64,000 bases of DNA from Sphingomonas parva (ex Maeng et al. 2020) (lineage in GTDB: Bacteria; Pseudomonadota; Alphaproteobacteria; Sphingomonadales; Sphingomonadaceae): assembly GCF_004564275.1 (NCBI RefSeq), contig NZ_SPDV01000018.1:47617-111616 (forward strand), given 5' to 3'. Below are positions 28,601-39,273 of the stretch, piece by piece; within the stretch, counting starts at the first letter, position 1; each line of letters begins with the position of its first letter. Both the position numbers and the translations under genes were made by a program. A model generated the notes under the pieces. That model saw only the letters and a list, made by a program, of their open reading frames with translations. It was not told the origin of the DNA and ran no database searches.

Positions 28601-30030
28601 GGCTGCGCCCCGCCCCCGCCGTTTTGCTCGCCCTCACCCTCAGCGCTTGCGCGACGCAAGCGCCGTACAGCCCACCGGAGCTGGAAGTAAGCGGAGCGTT
28701 CCGCAACGCAGCCGCGGCTGCCCAGCGGCAACCCGTTCCGGCCGCTCCGCAACTGGCAAGCTGGTGGCGCGGGTTCAACGATCCGCAGCTGACCTCGCTC
28801 GTAGAAATTGCCCTCAACGACAATCTCGACGTGGCGGAAGCCGCAGCTCGTCTGGACGAAGCGCGCGCGCTCGCCAGGCGCGCCGGGGCTGAACGGCGGC
28901 CGGGCGGCTCGCTCACGGCACAGGCGAGCCAGCAGCGCCAGTCGCTCGAATCGCCGATCGGACAATTCGCTCGCAACGCCCCCGGGTTCGAGCGCGACCT
29001 GTCGGTGTTCGAGGGCGCGCTTTCTGCGTCCTGGGAACTCGATCTGTTCGGTCGGCTGCGCGGCCGCGCCGCGGTCGCAGCCGCCGATGCCGAGGAACGC
29101 GCGGCGCTCCTCGAAGGGGTCAGGATCGCGATCGCCGCTCAGGTTGCGGACTCCTATCTGCGCTTGGTGTCGGCCGACGAACGGCTCGCCATCCTCGACG
29201 AGCAACTCGCGGTTCAGTCGCGGCTTGCTACTGCGGTAGGCAGGCGGTTCGAGGTCGGCGAAGCAAACCTTGGCGAACGCGACGAGGCCAATGCGCAAGT
29301 GTCCACGATCAGGGCTGAGCGCGAACCTCTGACCATTGAGCGCGAGACGCAGATCAATCGGCTCCATGTCATGACAGGTGGCAAAGCCATCGCCGGTCGC
29401 TCGCGCGCGACCACCGTCCCCCGGGCGCCGGCGCTGGTCGATTTGGAAACGCCGAGTACGGTGTTTCGCCGGCGGCCCGACATCCAGGCGGCCGAGCGCC
29501 GTCTCGCCAGTTCGAATGCTCGCGTCGGCACAGCGCTCGCGGAATACTATCCAACTTTCTCGCTCAGTGGCCTGCTCGGCCTGCAAGCCGTCGATGCGGG
29601 CAACCTCTTTACGGGCGACGCGGTCCAAGCCTCCGCGATCTTCGGGCTGCGGTGGCGACTGTTCGATTTCGCGCGGATCGATGCCGAAGTAGATGCGGCG
29701 CGCGGACAAGAAGCGGCTGCCCTTGCGAACTACCGTCGTACGTTGCTCGGCGCGACTGAGGATGTCGAGAATGCGCTTTTTGAACTTGTCGCGCGCGAAC
29801 GCGAAGCTCGAGAGCTTGGACGCGCAGTAAGCGATCTCGCCCAAGCCCGTTACGTCGGTCAGCGAAGCTACAATGCCGGGATCACAGCGATCAGCGATCT
29901 TCTCGAATTGGATCGCCGTTTGCTGAATAGCCGCCAAAACGAAGCGCTCGCTAAGCGAAACGTCTCGCTTGCTTCGGTCCGGGTCTACCGAGCGATTGGC
30001 GGACCCGTAGATTCGCCGGATGCGCTATGA
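28570..30030 (+). CDS. Efflux outer-membrane factor, NodT/OprM-type lipoprotein
   Basis: 486 residues; a signal sequence with lipobox LSAC near residue 28 predicts a lipid-anchored TolC-like trimeric channel. Two OEP repeats: WWRGFNDPQLTSLVEIAL plus long helices, then FRRRPDIQAAERRLASSNA, the hallmark of NodT proteins, and a C-terminal GNLF/RxY-rich helix pair. ATG 28570 overlaps the SphA-like gene. Completes the tripartite exporter with the adaptor and RND pump upstream. Confidence 0.92.
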   Translation: MASVLHSARLRLRPAPAVLLALTLSACATQAPYSPPELEVSGAFRNAAAAAQRQPVPAAPQLASWWRGFNDPQLTSLVEIALNDNLDVAEAAARLDEARALARRAGAERRPGGSLTAQASQQRQSLESPIGQFARNAPGFERDLSVFEGALSASWELDLFGRLRGRAAVAAADAEERAALLEGVRIAIAAQVADSYLRLVSADERLAILDEQLAVQSRLATAVGRRFEVGEANLGERDEANAQVSTIRAEREPLTIERETQINRLHVMTGGKAIAGRSRATTVPRAPALVDLETPSTVFRRRPDIQAAERRLASSNARVGTALAEYYPTFSLSGLLGLQAVDAGNLFTGDAVQASAIFGLRWRLFDFARIDAEVDAARGQEAAALANYRRTLLGATEDVENALFELVAREREARELGRAVSDLAQARYVGQRSYNAGITAISDLLELDRRLLNSRQNEALAKRNVSLASVRVYRAIGGPVDSPDAL

Positions 30031-30077
30031 GGGCGTTAAGCGACGCAGAAAATTCTGCGGCCTAGGCGTAGTCGACC

Positions 30078-31028
30078 ATGTCATTCGACATACGTCAGCT
30101 TCGTTATGTGCTCGCCGCCGCCGATCATGGCAGCTTCTACCGCGCAGCACTCGCGCTCGACATTGGACAATCAACTCTGAGCCGAGCAATCCTTCGGCTA
30201 GAACGTACGCTGGGCGCAGAGCTTTTCATCCGCTCGCGCGCTGGCGTGAGCCCGACCGACGCCGGCCTGCATTTCCTGCGCGGGGCCAGAACAATGCTGG
30301 CTAGCGCGGATCGAATGCTTGCAGCAAGCCGCTCAGCAGGCTCGGGCCGGTCCGGCGTCTTGACGATCGGCTTCAACAGCTCGCTATCAGCCGGCAATCT
30401 GCGTGCTACACTGATCGAGGCGCGTCGCAAAAATCCGAATTTGGCAGTCGAGGGCCTCGAGGCGGATCGGAACACGTTGTTCGCAAGTCTCGACAGCGAT
30501 GCCGTCGACATCGCCATTTTGATGGGCGACGTCGACCGTCACCAGTATCGGCATGCCACATTTTGGAGCGAGCGCGTCTTCGCCGCGATGCCGGCGGACC
30601 ATCTGCTCGCCGCACTCGAGATTGTGCACTGGACCGACTTGCGCGATCAACGCTTCGTCCTAGGAACCGCCGATCCGGGACCCGACTTTCGCGACATGCT
30701 TCTTGGACGCCTGTGGAAGTCCGGTGCCGACCCAAGCATTGCGTTGTATCCTGTGAGTCGCGAAGCAATCCTGAGCCTCATCGGCGACACCAAGCTCCTG
30801 TCGATTGTAGGCGAGGGCGCCACTGGTGCGCATTATCCTAATCTCGTCTACCGCCCGGCTCATGGGGAGCAGGGTCCGGCGCTGATCAGCTATTCGGGCT
30901 ATTGGCGAGAAGACAACGGCAATCCAGCACTCAAGCGCTTTCTAGATTTCGTGCGTAGGCGCTACGCTCTTTCGTTTGGTTTGAACGGCGTGGTGAAAGG
31001 ATTTGGGGAGCAGACGGAGGCGAGATGA
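30078..31028 (+). CDS. LysR family transcriptional regulator (ICE trb-associated)
   Basis: 316 residues. Winged HTH in residues 1-65 (FDIRQLRYVLAAADHGSFYRAALALDIGQSTLSRAI), then a periplasmic-binding-like co-inducer domain. From family recall a LysR gene of this kind often closes the trb end of sphingomonad/rhizobial ICEs, so it more likely belongs to the transfer module than to the efflux cargo. Its stop overlaps the next small gene (ATGATG at 31025). Confidence 0.88.
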   Translation: MSFDIRQLRYVLAAADHGSFYRAALALDIGQSTLSRAILRLERTLGAELFIRSRAGVSPTDAGLHFLRGARTMLASADRMLAASRSAGSGRSGVLTIGFNSSLSAGNLRATLIEARRKNPNLAVEGLEADRNTLFASLDSDAVDIAILMGDVDRHQYRHATFWSERVFAAMPADHLLAALEIVHWTDLRDQRFVLGTADPGPDFRDMLLGRLWKSGADPSIALYPVSREAILSLIGDTKLLSIVGEGATGAHYPNLVYRPAHGEQGPALISYSGYWREDNGNPALKRFLDFVRRRYALSFGLNGVVKGFGEQTEAR

Positions 31029-31330
31029 TGTCGCGTACTATGGTTCTGGCGGTCGCGGCGGCGCTGGTGGTCGGTTTTTACGCAGGATTCATTCTTCGAC
31101 CCGTGATCGCGCCGCTCCCGATGCCTTCCGCTAGCAGGTCTGTTGCGGTCGCCGCCGCGCCCGCTGAACCGCGAGAAACGCAGTATTTCTTGGCCAATCT
31201 CGACGAAGCCCGCCGGGTGACGGCGCAATGCCGTGACGGCTCTGGGCGCGGCGACGAATGCGCGAATGCCGAGCGCGCTATTATCGAGGCCGAAAGTCGC
31301 GAGCGCTTCAAGCGTTTCAGGGAACGATAG
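31025..31330 (+). CDS. TrbK-like small membrane protein (second entry-exclusion-type gene)
   Basis: 101 residues with one N-terminal membrane helix (VLAVAAALVVGFYAGFILRP) and a periplasmic domain with a CR-x8-EC-x-x-A pattern. The trbK gene of the operon has the same layout (CR-x8-GC-x-x-A). The last 16 residues (AIIEAESRERFKRFRE) almost repeat the C-terminus of TrbJ (EAESRERFRRFRSRN). Likely a paralogue that blocks redundant mating or caps the pilus tip; inference. Coupled to the LysR gene. Confidence 0.6.
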   Translation: MMSRTMVLAVAAALVVGFYAGFILRPVIAPLPMPSASRSVAVAAAPAEPRETQYFLANLDEARRVTAQCRDGSGRGDECANAERAIIEAESRERFKRFRER

Positions 31331-31344
31331 AGCTTGCCGGCACC

Positions 31345-31566
31345 TCAACCTCCTGTCGCGCGATGCTTTCGGAACCCGCGATCGGTGTCCATGAACCGCG
31401 TGAGCATCGGCGAGACCAAGCGCTCGGGCGGCACAGGCTGCCCACCCGTCTCGGCCGCGAGAGCGGATGCATAGGCGACAAGATCCCGGTGAACTGCCGC
31501 AGGCAGCTCCACCGTCAGCTTTATCGGGCGATCGTCGCTTAACGCTCCCAGCTTCAGCTTCGTCAT
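31345..31566 (-). CDS. DUF2274 family small protein
   Basis: 73 residues, MTKLKLGALSDDRPIKLTVELPAAVHRDLVAYA...; a ribbon-helix-helix-like pattern (strand PIKLTVELP, then two helices). DUF2274 genes are found at the 3' end of trb operons behind trbI. Its start overlaps the trbI stop by 4 bp, so it is the last gene of the transfer operon and may autoregulate it. Confidence 0.8.
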   Translation of the reverse strand: MTKLKLGALSDDRPIKLTVELPAAVHRDLVAYASALAAETGGQPVPPERLVSPMLTRFMDTDRGFRKHRATGG

Positions 31567-32806
31567 CGCGTTGCTCCGATCGGCTCGAGGATAAGGTCGC
31601 GGGTCAGTACCACGCGCAGCGGATAGCCCGGCCGAATGGTGAGCGTGGGCGGCACGTTAAGCTGGCGGTCGACAACGCGTTGGCCGGTCTGGTTGATCGC
31701 GTCCTGCGATCCTCGGCGCAGCGCGCGCACCAGGTCGTCGTCGCTGTCCGCGCCTAATTCGGCACCGATACCAAGTAGCGTCGAGATCGCTGCCGCGCGG
31801 AACAGGTTGCCCCAGTGCTGGTTCACCCGGTCCTGCAACCCGGCGAACCCGGCGGCGTCCGCGCCGGGCTGGCGTTCGAGAATGATCGAACGCCCATCGG
31901 GCATGATGAGCCGATCCCAGGCGAGCAGCACGCGCGTTTGCCCGGCGGCGACCTCGCTGTCATACTCGCCGATGAGGCGCGCGCCCTGCGGGATGAGCAG
32001 GATACGACCCGTCGGGCTGTCATAGACGTTCTGCGTCACTTGCGCGGTGATCCGACCGGGCAGGTCGGAACGGATGCCGGTGACGAGCGCCGCCGGGATC
32101 ATGCTCCCGGCTTGCAGAATGTTGGGCGATGCAGGTGCGACCAGCCGTTCGGGGCTTACAATGCGACGGTTCGATTCCCGAGCGAGGAAGTCCCGCGCGG
32201 CAATACGCTCGGCAGGTTGCGCGGCGGGTGGCTGCGCTGGCATGCCCGCGAGATCAGGGAGCGCCGGAGCCGCTGGCCGTCCAGCATCACCGCTGCCTCC
32301 GCCGAGAAAGACACCGCTCATGCGCGCAGAGTCACGTTCCTGCTCCGCCCGCTGCCGGGCCGCCTCCGCCGCCTGGACGCGCGGATCGGGCGATGGCGGT
32401 GCGGTGCCGACCGGCGGTACGGTTACGTTCTGTCCACGCTGCTGAGCCGACACGATCGGGCCACCAAGGTCGCCGGGGAGCGGCGGGCCAAGCTTGGGCA
32501 CGCTGCCATAGTCGCGCGGTCCGGACGTGATCGCCTCTGACGTTGTGCGATTGTCGGTGTTGTAGAGTTCTTCGGCCGGCCTTTCGGCCTGCGGCGCGAG
32601 CGCGTAGATCAGCGAGCCGCCGAGGCCCAGACCTAGCCCCGCACCGATGACCGCCAGCGCTTTGGGCGATAGACGCATGACCCGCGGCGGATCGCTTCGG
32701 AGCTGGAATGGTCGAGGATCGGTGGAGTGAGGCTGCGGAGACCCGTCGGGCGCGGCATCTTCTTCTCGGTCGGCGGCGTCGGCGTGTGGTGCTTCGCGCT
32801 TCTCGG

Positions 32807-32810
<4 letters not shown>
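31563..32810 (-). CDS. trbI: Conjugal transfer protein TrbI (VirB10-like)
   Basis: 415 residues. Cytoplasmic Pro/Asp-rich N-terminus, one membrane helix (ALAVIGAGLGLGLGGSLIYAL, about 50-70), a long Pro-rich periplasmic linker, and the C-terminal VirB10 beta-barrel with TGIRSDLPGRITAQVTQNVYD and GARLIGEYDSEVAAGQ. Spans inner to outer membrane in the type IV secretion core complex with TrbF and TrbG. ATG overlaps the trbG stop. Confidence 0.95.
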
Positions 32811-33825
<1,015 letters not shown>

Positions 33826-33829
<4 letters not shown>

Positions 33830-34509
33830 TGGGACAGCTCCCGTGACCAGTTGAGGGCGTTGACGAAGATGCCGAGTGGGTTCTTGCGCAGCGCATCGGG
33901 GGTGCGCGGCGGCTGGACCACCACGGTCAGGATCGCCGACCAGCGCTCGGTCGCGGTCAGGCTGCCGTCCTGATAGCGGCGCTCGGTCCAGGCGACGCGG
34001 AAGCTGTCGGGCGAAGCCCGGATGACGCTCGACACATCGACCGCAACCTGCACCCGCCCGACATTGGCGAACGGGTCGTTGGCGCGGGCATAGTCGTTCA
34101 ATGCCAGCGCGCCGCGGTCGGTAGTGAAGTCGTAGGCGCGCAGCCAGTTCTGGCGGACGACCACCGGATCGGCCGGGATGCTGCGCACCTGCTCGATGAA
34201 CCTCGCGAGGTGGAACGCCACCTGCGGATCGGTCGGGCGATAGCCCGCTTCGGCGGGCGCGACCGCCTGCGCCTCGCCCAAGCGGTCAACCTGCACCACC
34301 CAGGGCACGATATGGCCGCGCGCCGATTGCCAGATGAGGCCGCCTGCAAGCCCGCCCGACAGCGAGAGCGCGCCGAAGAAGGCGAGTCGCCAGTTCTTCG
34401 CCTGCGCGCGCGCCGAGCCAATACGGTCGTCCCAGGCCTGAGCAGCGCGCTGGTAAGGCGTCACTGGCTGCGGGGTAGTGTTGTACCGAATGGAGGGTCG
34501 TCGAAACAT
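33826..34509 (-). CDS. trbF: Conjugal transfer protein TrbF (VirB8-like)
   Basis: 227 residues from ATG 34509 (MFRRPSIRYN); a TTG 9 bases upstream overlaps trbL and is less likely. One membrane helix (LAFFGALSLSGGLAGGLIW) and a periplasmic NTF2-like VirB8 domain (VPWVVQVDRLGEAQAV, WTERRYQDGSLTATERWSAILTVVVQPP). Bridges the inner-membrane ATPases to the core complex. Confidence 0.94.
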
Positions 34510-34514
34510 GCTAT

Positions 34515-35822
34515 TCAATCCTTCTCGCTGACATCGACCGACGCACCGCTGCCCCCGCCATCGCCCGAGCGCAGCGTATGGGCGGCAATGGTCGCGCCGT
34601 GGGTCATGGTTTGCCGGTTGCGCATCGCGGCCGCCCAGGCGGGCGGGCCGTCTGCCGGGGCGGTCGGCGCTGGCGCGCCGCCCGAGATGGTGCCACCTGT
34701 GGTGGTCACGGCAGCCCGTCCGCCCGAGCGAAAGCTGTCCTTCATAGAGGCCGCCGCTTTGCGCAATGGAGACATCGCCGCACCTACCGCCGCCTTGCCA
34801 ACAGCAGCAGAACCCCCCGCCACCGCCGCCCCGCCCGTCTTTCCGGCTGAGCCCAGCGCATAGGCGCTGCTTGCAGCGCCGGAAGCGAAAGTACCGCCGC
34901 GAGCGGTTGCGGCGACTGCTCCGACTGCGGCACCTGCACCCAGCGTTGCGGCAGAAGCCCCGCCCGCAACCACGCCGCCTGCCATCAGGGCCGTGCCTGC
35001 GACCGATCCGGCACCCAGTGCGGGACCGCCCGAGACGATGCCATTGGCGATACCGGGCGCGAAAATGGCGAGACCGAGCAATGTGAGCGCCGCAAGCGCT
35101 ATCGCCATCACTTGCTCGAGGTTGGGCTCAGGGCCGGCCGGGCCGCTGGTGAACTGGCTGAACAGCGTCGTCCCGATGCCGGTGATGACCGCGAGCACCA
35201 GCACCTTGATACCGCTCGAGACGATATGGCCCAGCACGCGCTCGGCCATGAAGGCGGTCTTGTTGAAGAAGGCGAAGGGCAGCAGCACGAAGCCCGCGAG
35301 CGTTACGAGCTTGAACTCGATCAGCGTTACGAACACCTGGATGGCGATGATAAAGAAGGCGAGGACGACGATCACCCACGCCAGCAGCAGCACGAGGATC
35401 TGGACGAAATTGGTGAACAGCCCGACCGGGCCCAGCAGGTCTTCGGTCGCGGCGATCAGCGGATCGGCGGCGTCAAGGCCGGTCTCGGCGATCGCGCCCG
35501 GGCGCATGAAGTCGGCGAGCGAGAAGCTGCCGCCGCTCGCCTGCAGCCCGAGCCCGGCGAAGCTCTCGAACACGATCGTAGCGAGCGTCCCGAAATTGCC
35601 GATGATGAAGGCGAAGGTGCCGATAAACAGCACCTTTTTGACGAGGCGCTGCATCACATCCTCGTCCGCGCCCCAGGCCAAAAACAGCCCGGCGAGGGTC
35701 AGATCAATGGCGATCAACGTGGTCGAGAGGAACGCGACCTCGCCGCCGAGCAGCCCGAACCCGCTGTCGATGTAGCGGGTGAAGGTGCCTAGGAAGGTGT
35801 CGATCACGCCGGTATTGTTCAT
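34515..35822 (-). CDS. trbL: Conjugal transfer protein TrbL (VirB6-like)
   Basis: 435-residue polytopic inner-membrane protein, with about six helices in residues 20-265 (for example LLGGEVAFLSTTLIAIDLTLAGLFL and AWVIVVLAFFIIAIQVFVTL). A low-complexity Ala/Gly tail (AGGVVAGGASAATLGAGAAVGAVAATARGG region) follows and may be cytoplasmic. Conserved VirB6-type channel component. Starts 4 bp inside trbK. Confidence 0.93.
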   Translation of the reverse strand: MNNTGVIDTFLGTFTRYIDSGFGLLGGEVAFLSTTLIAIDLTLAGLFLAWGADEDVMQRLVKKVLFIGTFAFIIGNFGTLATIVFESFAGLGLQASGGSFSLADFMRPGAIAETGLDAADPLIAATEDLLGPVGLFTNFVQILVLLLAWVIVVLAFFIIAIQVFVTLIEFKLVTLAGFVLLPFAFFNKTAFMAERVLGHIVSSGIKVLVLAVITGIGTTLFSQFTSGPAGPEPNLEQVMAIALAALTLLGLAIFAPGIANGIVSGGPALGAGSVAGTALMAGGVVAGGASAATLGAGAAVGAVAATARGGTFASGAASSAYALGSAGKTGGAAVAGGSAAVGKAAVGAAMSPLRKAAASMKDSFRSGGRAAVTTTGGTISGGAPAPTAPADGPPAWAAAMRNRQTMTHGATIAAHTLRSGDGGGSGASVDVSEKD

Positions 35823-36064
35823 GGCCTGTTGTCCCGTCCGAAGAAGTGTCGGCGCTTGGCCTCCCAGGCCGCTTCGCAGCCGCTGTCAGGCATGGTGACG
35901 GTGCGGCACCGCTCGATATCGGCCAACGCGGGATCAGCGGGCGCGGTTGGCGACGCCGCTACCGGCGCGGCAGTCGTTTCGGGCCGCAAGGCCGACACGA
36001 TGCCGACGGTCAGCATCATCCCGGCCAGCGCGGCGACGCCTGCGATCTTGAGGTTGCGCGACAT
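35819..36064 (-). CDS. trbK: Entry-exclusion-type protein TrbK (alternative form)
   Basis: 81 residues: an N-terminal hydrophobic segment (IAGVAALAGMMLTVGIVSAL) and a short periplasmic region with two cysteines (RCRTVTMPDSGC). TrbK keeps a donor from receiving a second copy of the element. This is the non-lipoprotein TrbK form seen in ICEs of this class, placed as usual between trbJ and trbL. Compare the related gene at 31025. Confidence 0.82.
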   Translation of the reverse strand: MSRNLKIAGVAALAGMMLTVGIVSALRPETTAAPVAASPTAPADPALADIERCRTVTMPDSGCEAAWEAKRRHFFGRDNRP

Positions 36065-36076
36065 CGCCCGCGCGCC

Positions 36077-36793
36077 TCAGTTGCGGCTGCGGAAGCGGCG
36101 GAACCGCTCGCGGCTTTCGGCCTCGATCGCGGTGGTGCGCGCGGACTCGAGCGCCTGCGCCCGGCCCTGCGCCGCCAGCACGGCAGTCAGGTCGGCGAGC
36201 TGCTGCGATTGCAGCGCGAGCAGCTGGTTCCCCGCCTGCGCGGCTTGCAGTGCCCCGGTCGCCGACTGGCTCGATGTCACCAGCCGGTCCATGGTCGCGC
36301 GCGCGCCGTCGATATTGCCGACCACCCCCGCCTGCACGCGCAGCGCATCTTCGAACGCGCCAACGCTGTCGGCCCAACGTGCCTCGGCATTGGCGATCAT
36401 CTCGGCCTGCGTGCCGGTCAGTGCCTGCCCCCGATAGCGGCCGTTGAACACCTGCTGGACGTCTTGGACATCATAGGCGATCCGCTGTGCCTCGCCCAAC
36501 AGCTGCTGGGTGCGCTGAACCTGCTGCTGGAGTTGCTGAAGCGAGCTGAACGGCAGCGAGGCGAGATTGCGCCCTTCGTTGACGAGGCTTTGGGCTTGCT
36601 GCTGGATCTGGGTGATCTGGTTGTTGACTTGGCTGAGCGCCCGCGCGGCTTGCAGCACGTTCTGCGCATAGTTGGTCGGATCCTTGACGATCAACTGCGC
36701 GTGAGCGGGGACGGACAGTGAAGTCAGTCCGAGTGTAGCAGTGGTTGCGAGAGCACCGGCAAGAAGCGCGCGGCGCAGGATGGACTTGGTCAT
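36077..36793 (-). CDS. trbJ: Conjugal transfer protein TrbJ (VirB5-like)
   Basis: 238 residues with a signal peptide (LLAGALATTATLGLTSLSVPAHA). The mature protein begins QLIVKDPTNYAQNVLQAARALSQVNNQITQIQQQAQSLVNE, the conserved TrbJ start, and is largely coiled-coil. It is exported as a minor pilus-tip/adhesin component. ATG overlaps the trbE stop by 4 bp; a 12-bp gap separates it from trbK. Confidence 0.93.
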   Translation of the reverse strand: MTKSILRRALLAGALATTATLGLTSLSVPAHAQLIVKDPTNYAQNVLQAARALSQVNNQITQIQQQAQSLVNEGRNLASLPFSSLQQLQQQVQRTQQLLGEAQRIAYDVQDVQQVFNGRYRGQALTGTQAEMIANAEARWADSVGAFEDALRVQAGVVGNIDGARATMDRLVTSSQSATGALQAAQAGNQLLALQSQQLADLTAVLAAQGRAQALESARTTAIEAESRERFRRFRSRN

Positions 36794-39273
36794 TCGTCGA
36801 TCTCCAATGAAAAATGGCGGCGCGCGACTTCCCGGTCGCGATCCGCAGGTTGGGGTTCGTGGGCGGGAAGCAGGTCAGCGGCCCAGCCAAGGCCGCGATG
36901 GCGCAGCCATTCGGCGACGAAGCGCTGCTGGCCGTGCGCCTCGATCAGCTCGGCGATCCTGAGCTGATCGGTCTTTGACGATGCGGCGGCGAACGCCAGC
37001 GCGACCTCCCCCAGCCCGAGCTCGAACAGGCGGTTGCCGGGGCGCGACTGGCAGTAATAGTCGCGCTTCGGTGTCGCCCGACTGAGGATTTCGATCTGCC
37101 GGGCATTGAGCCCGAACCGCGCGTAGATGGCCGCGATCTGCGGCTCGGCCGCGCGGTCGTTGGGTAGGAAGATGCGCGTCGGGCAGCTCTCGATGATGGC
37201 CGGCGCAATGCTGCTGGTCTCAATGTCCGCGAGGCTTTGGGTCGCAAAGACGACGCTCGCGTTCTTCTTCCGCAAGGTCTTCAACCACTCACGGAGCTGC
37301 GCGGCGAAGGCGGGGCTGTCGAGCACCAGCCAGCCCTCGTCGATGATGAGCAAGGTCGGCGAGCCGTCGAGCCGGCCTTCGATCCGGTGAAACAGATAGG
37401 ACAGCACGGCAGGGGCCGCGCCCGCGCCGACCAAGCCCTCGGTCTCGAAGGCTTGCAGCCGCGCTTCGCCAAGCCGCTCCTCCTCGGCGTCGAGCAACCG
37501 GCCCCACGGCCCACCGACGCAATAGGGTGCGAGCGCCTGCTTGAGCGCCTGTGACTGGAGCAGCACCGACAGGCCGGTCAGCGTGCGTTCGGCAACCGGC
37601 GCGGAGCCGAGCGACATCAGCGCCGACCACAGATGGTCCTTCGCCGCCGGATCGACCGTCACGCCTTCCTGCGCCAGTATCGCGGTCAGCCAGTCGACCG
37701 CCCAAGCACGCTCGGCGGCCTCGTGGGCGCGGGCGAGCGGTTGCAGCAGCACGCCTTCGTCGGTCTCGTCGGACAGGCTGCCACCCAAGTCCTGCCAGTC
37801 GCCGCCGCAGGCGAGCGCCGCGGCGCGGATCGAGCCGCCGAAGTCGAACGCGAAGATCTGCGCTTGTCGGTAGCGGCGGAACTGCATCGCCATCAGCGCG
37901 AGCAGCACCGACTTGCCCGCGCCAGTTGGGCCGACAATCAAGGTGTGACCAACATCGCCGACGTGAAGGGAAAACCGGAACGGGGTCGAGCCTTCGGTCC
38001 TGCCATAGAGCAAGGGGGGTCCACCGAAATGCTCGTCCCGTTCCGGTCCCGCCCATACCGCTGATAGGGGGATCAGGTGGGCGAGATTGAGCGTGGAAAT
38101 CGGGGGCTGGCGGACGTTGGCGTAGGTGTGGCCGGGAAGGCTCCCAAGCCACGCCTCGATCGCGTTCATGCCTTCGGTTAGGCAGGTGAAGTCGCGGCTC
38201 TGGACGACCTTCTCGACCAACCGCAGCTTCTCGGCCGCGACGGTGGGATCGCGGTCCCACACCGTCACCGTCGCGGTGACATAGGCCATACCGGCATAGT
38301 CGGCGCCCAGCTCCTGCAAGGCGGTGTCGGCGTCGGCGGCCTTGTTCGAGGCGTCCGAGTCCATGAGGACCGACGCCTCGTTGGTCATCACCTCCTTCAG
38401 AATGGCGGCGATGCTCTTGCGCTTGGCGAACCACTGCCGCCTGATCTTGGTGAGGAGCTTGGTCGCCTCTATCTTGTCGAGCATGATCGCGCGGGTGGAC
38501 CAGCGATACTCGAAGGCCAGCCGGTTCAGCTCGTCCAGCAGGCCGGGAAAGGTGACGCTCGGAAAGCCGACGATGGTGAGCGTGCGAAGGTGATGTTCGC
38601 CCAGGCGCGGCTCAAGCCCGCCGGTCAGCGGCTCGTCGGCGAGCAGCGCGTCGAGGTGCATGGGCGTCTCGGGGACGCGCACCCGCTGGCGACGAGATGA
38701 GATCGTGCTGTGGAGGTAGGTCAACGTCTCGGCGTCATCGAGCCAGCGCACCTCGGGCACGAAGCCTTCGACCAGGTTGAGCACCCGGTCGCTGCGGTCG
38801 ACGAAGCCGGCGAGCAGCTCGCGCGGATTGACGCCGGTGGTGGATCGGCCCTCGTAGAGCCAGCCTTCGGCGCGCGCCGCCTTTTCGGCCGGCGGCATCC
38901 ACAACAGCGTCAGGAAATAGCGGCTCTCGAAGTGCGCGCCTTCCTCGCGGAACTGTTCGCGCCGCTCCATGTCGACCAGCGCCGACACCGGATCGGGAAA
39001 CTCGGACTCGGGATATTTGAGCGCGGGCGTGCGCTGCGCCTCGACGAAGATCGCCCAGCCCGAGCCGAGCCGGCGCAGCGCGCTGTTGAGCCGCGCCGTG
39101 GCGGCGACCAGCTCGGAGGGCGTGGCGCTGTCGAGATCGGGGCCGCGGAACCGCGCTGAGCGTTGGAACGAGCCGTCCTTGTTCAGCACCACGCCTTCGC
39201 CGACCAAGGCGGCCCACGGCAGGAAGTCGGCAAGGCGCGCGGCCTTATTGCGATATTCGCTGAGGCTCATCAT
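36790..39273 (-). CDS. trbE: Conjugal transfer ATPase TrbE (VirB4-like)
   Basis: 827 residues from ATG 39273, where MMSLSEYRNKAARLADFLPWA aligns with known TrbE N-termini; the open frame continues upstream antisense to nothing useful. N-terminal CagE/VirB4 domain (to about residue 400), then the ATPase domain with Walker A GPTGAGKSV and Walker B LLIIDEGW, plus the ATQSLADI sensor. Energises pilus assembly and substrate transport at the inner membrane. Confidence 0.96.
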   Translation of the reverse strand: MMSLSEYRNKAARLADFLPWAALVGEGVVLNKDGSFQRSARFRGPDLDSATPSELVAATARLNSALRRLGSGWAIFVEAQRTPALKYPESEFPDPVSALVDMERREQFREEGAHFESRYFLTLLWMPPAEKAARAEGWLYEGRSTTGVNPRELLAGFVDRSDRVLNLVEGFVPEVRWLDDAETLTYLHSTISSRRQRVRVPETPMHLDALLADEPLTGGLEPRLGEHHLRTLTIVGFPSVTFPGLLDELNRLAFEYRWSTRAIMLDKIEATKLLTKIRRQWFAKRKSIAAILKEVMTNEASVLMDSDASNKAADADTALQELGADYAGMAYVTATVTVWDRDPTVAAEKLRLVEKVVQSRDFTCLTEGMNAIEAWLGSLPGHTYANVRQPPISTLNLAHLIPLSAVWAGPERDEHFGGPPLLYGRTEGSTPFRFSLHVGDVGHTLIVGPTGAGKSVLLALMAMQFRRYRQAQIFAFDFGGSIRAAALACGGDWQDLGGSLSDETDEGVLLQPLARAHEAAERAWAVDWLTAILAQEGVTVDPAAKDHLWSALMSLGSAPVAERTLTGLSVLLQSQALKQALAPYCVGGPWGRLLDAEEERLGEARLQAFETEGLVGAGAAPAVLSYLFHRIEGRLDGSPTLLIIDEGWLVLDSPAFAAQLREWLKTLRKKNASVVFATQSLADIETSSIAPAIIESCPTRIFLPNDRAAEPQIAAIYARFGLNARQIEILSRATPKRDYYCQSRPGNRLFELGLGEVALAFAAASSKTDQLRIAELIEAHGQQRFVAEWLRHRGLGWAADLLPAHEPQPADRDREVARRHFSLEIDE

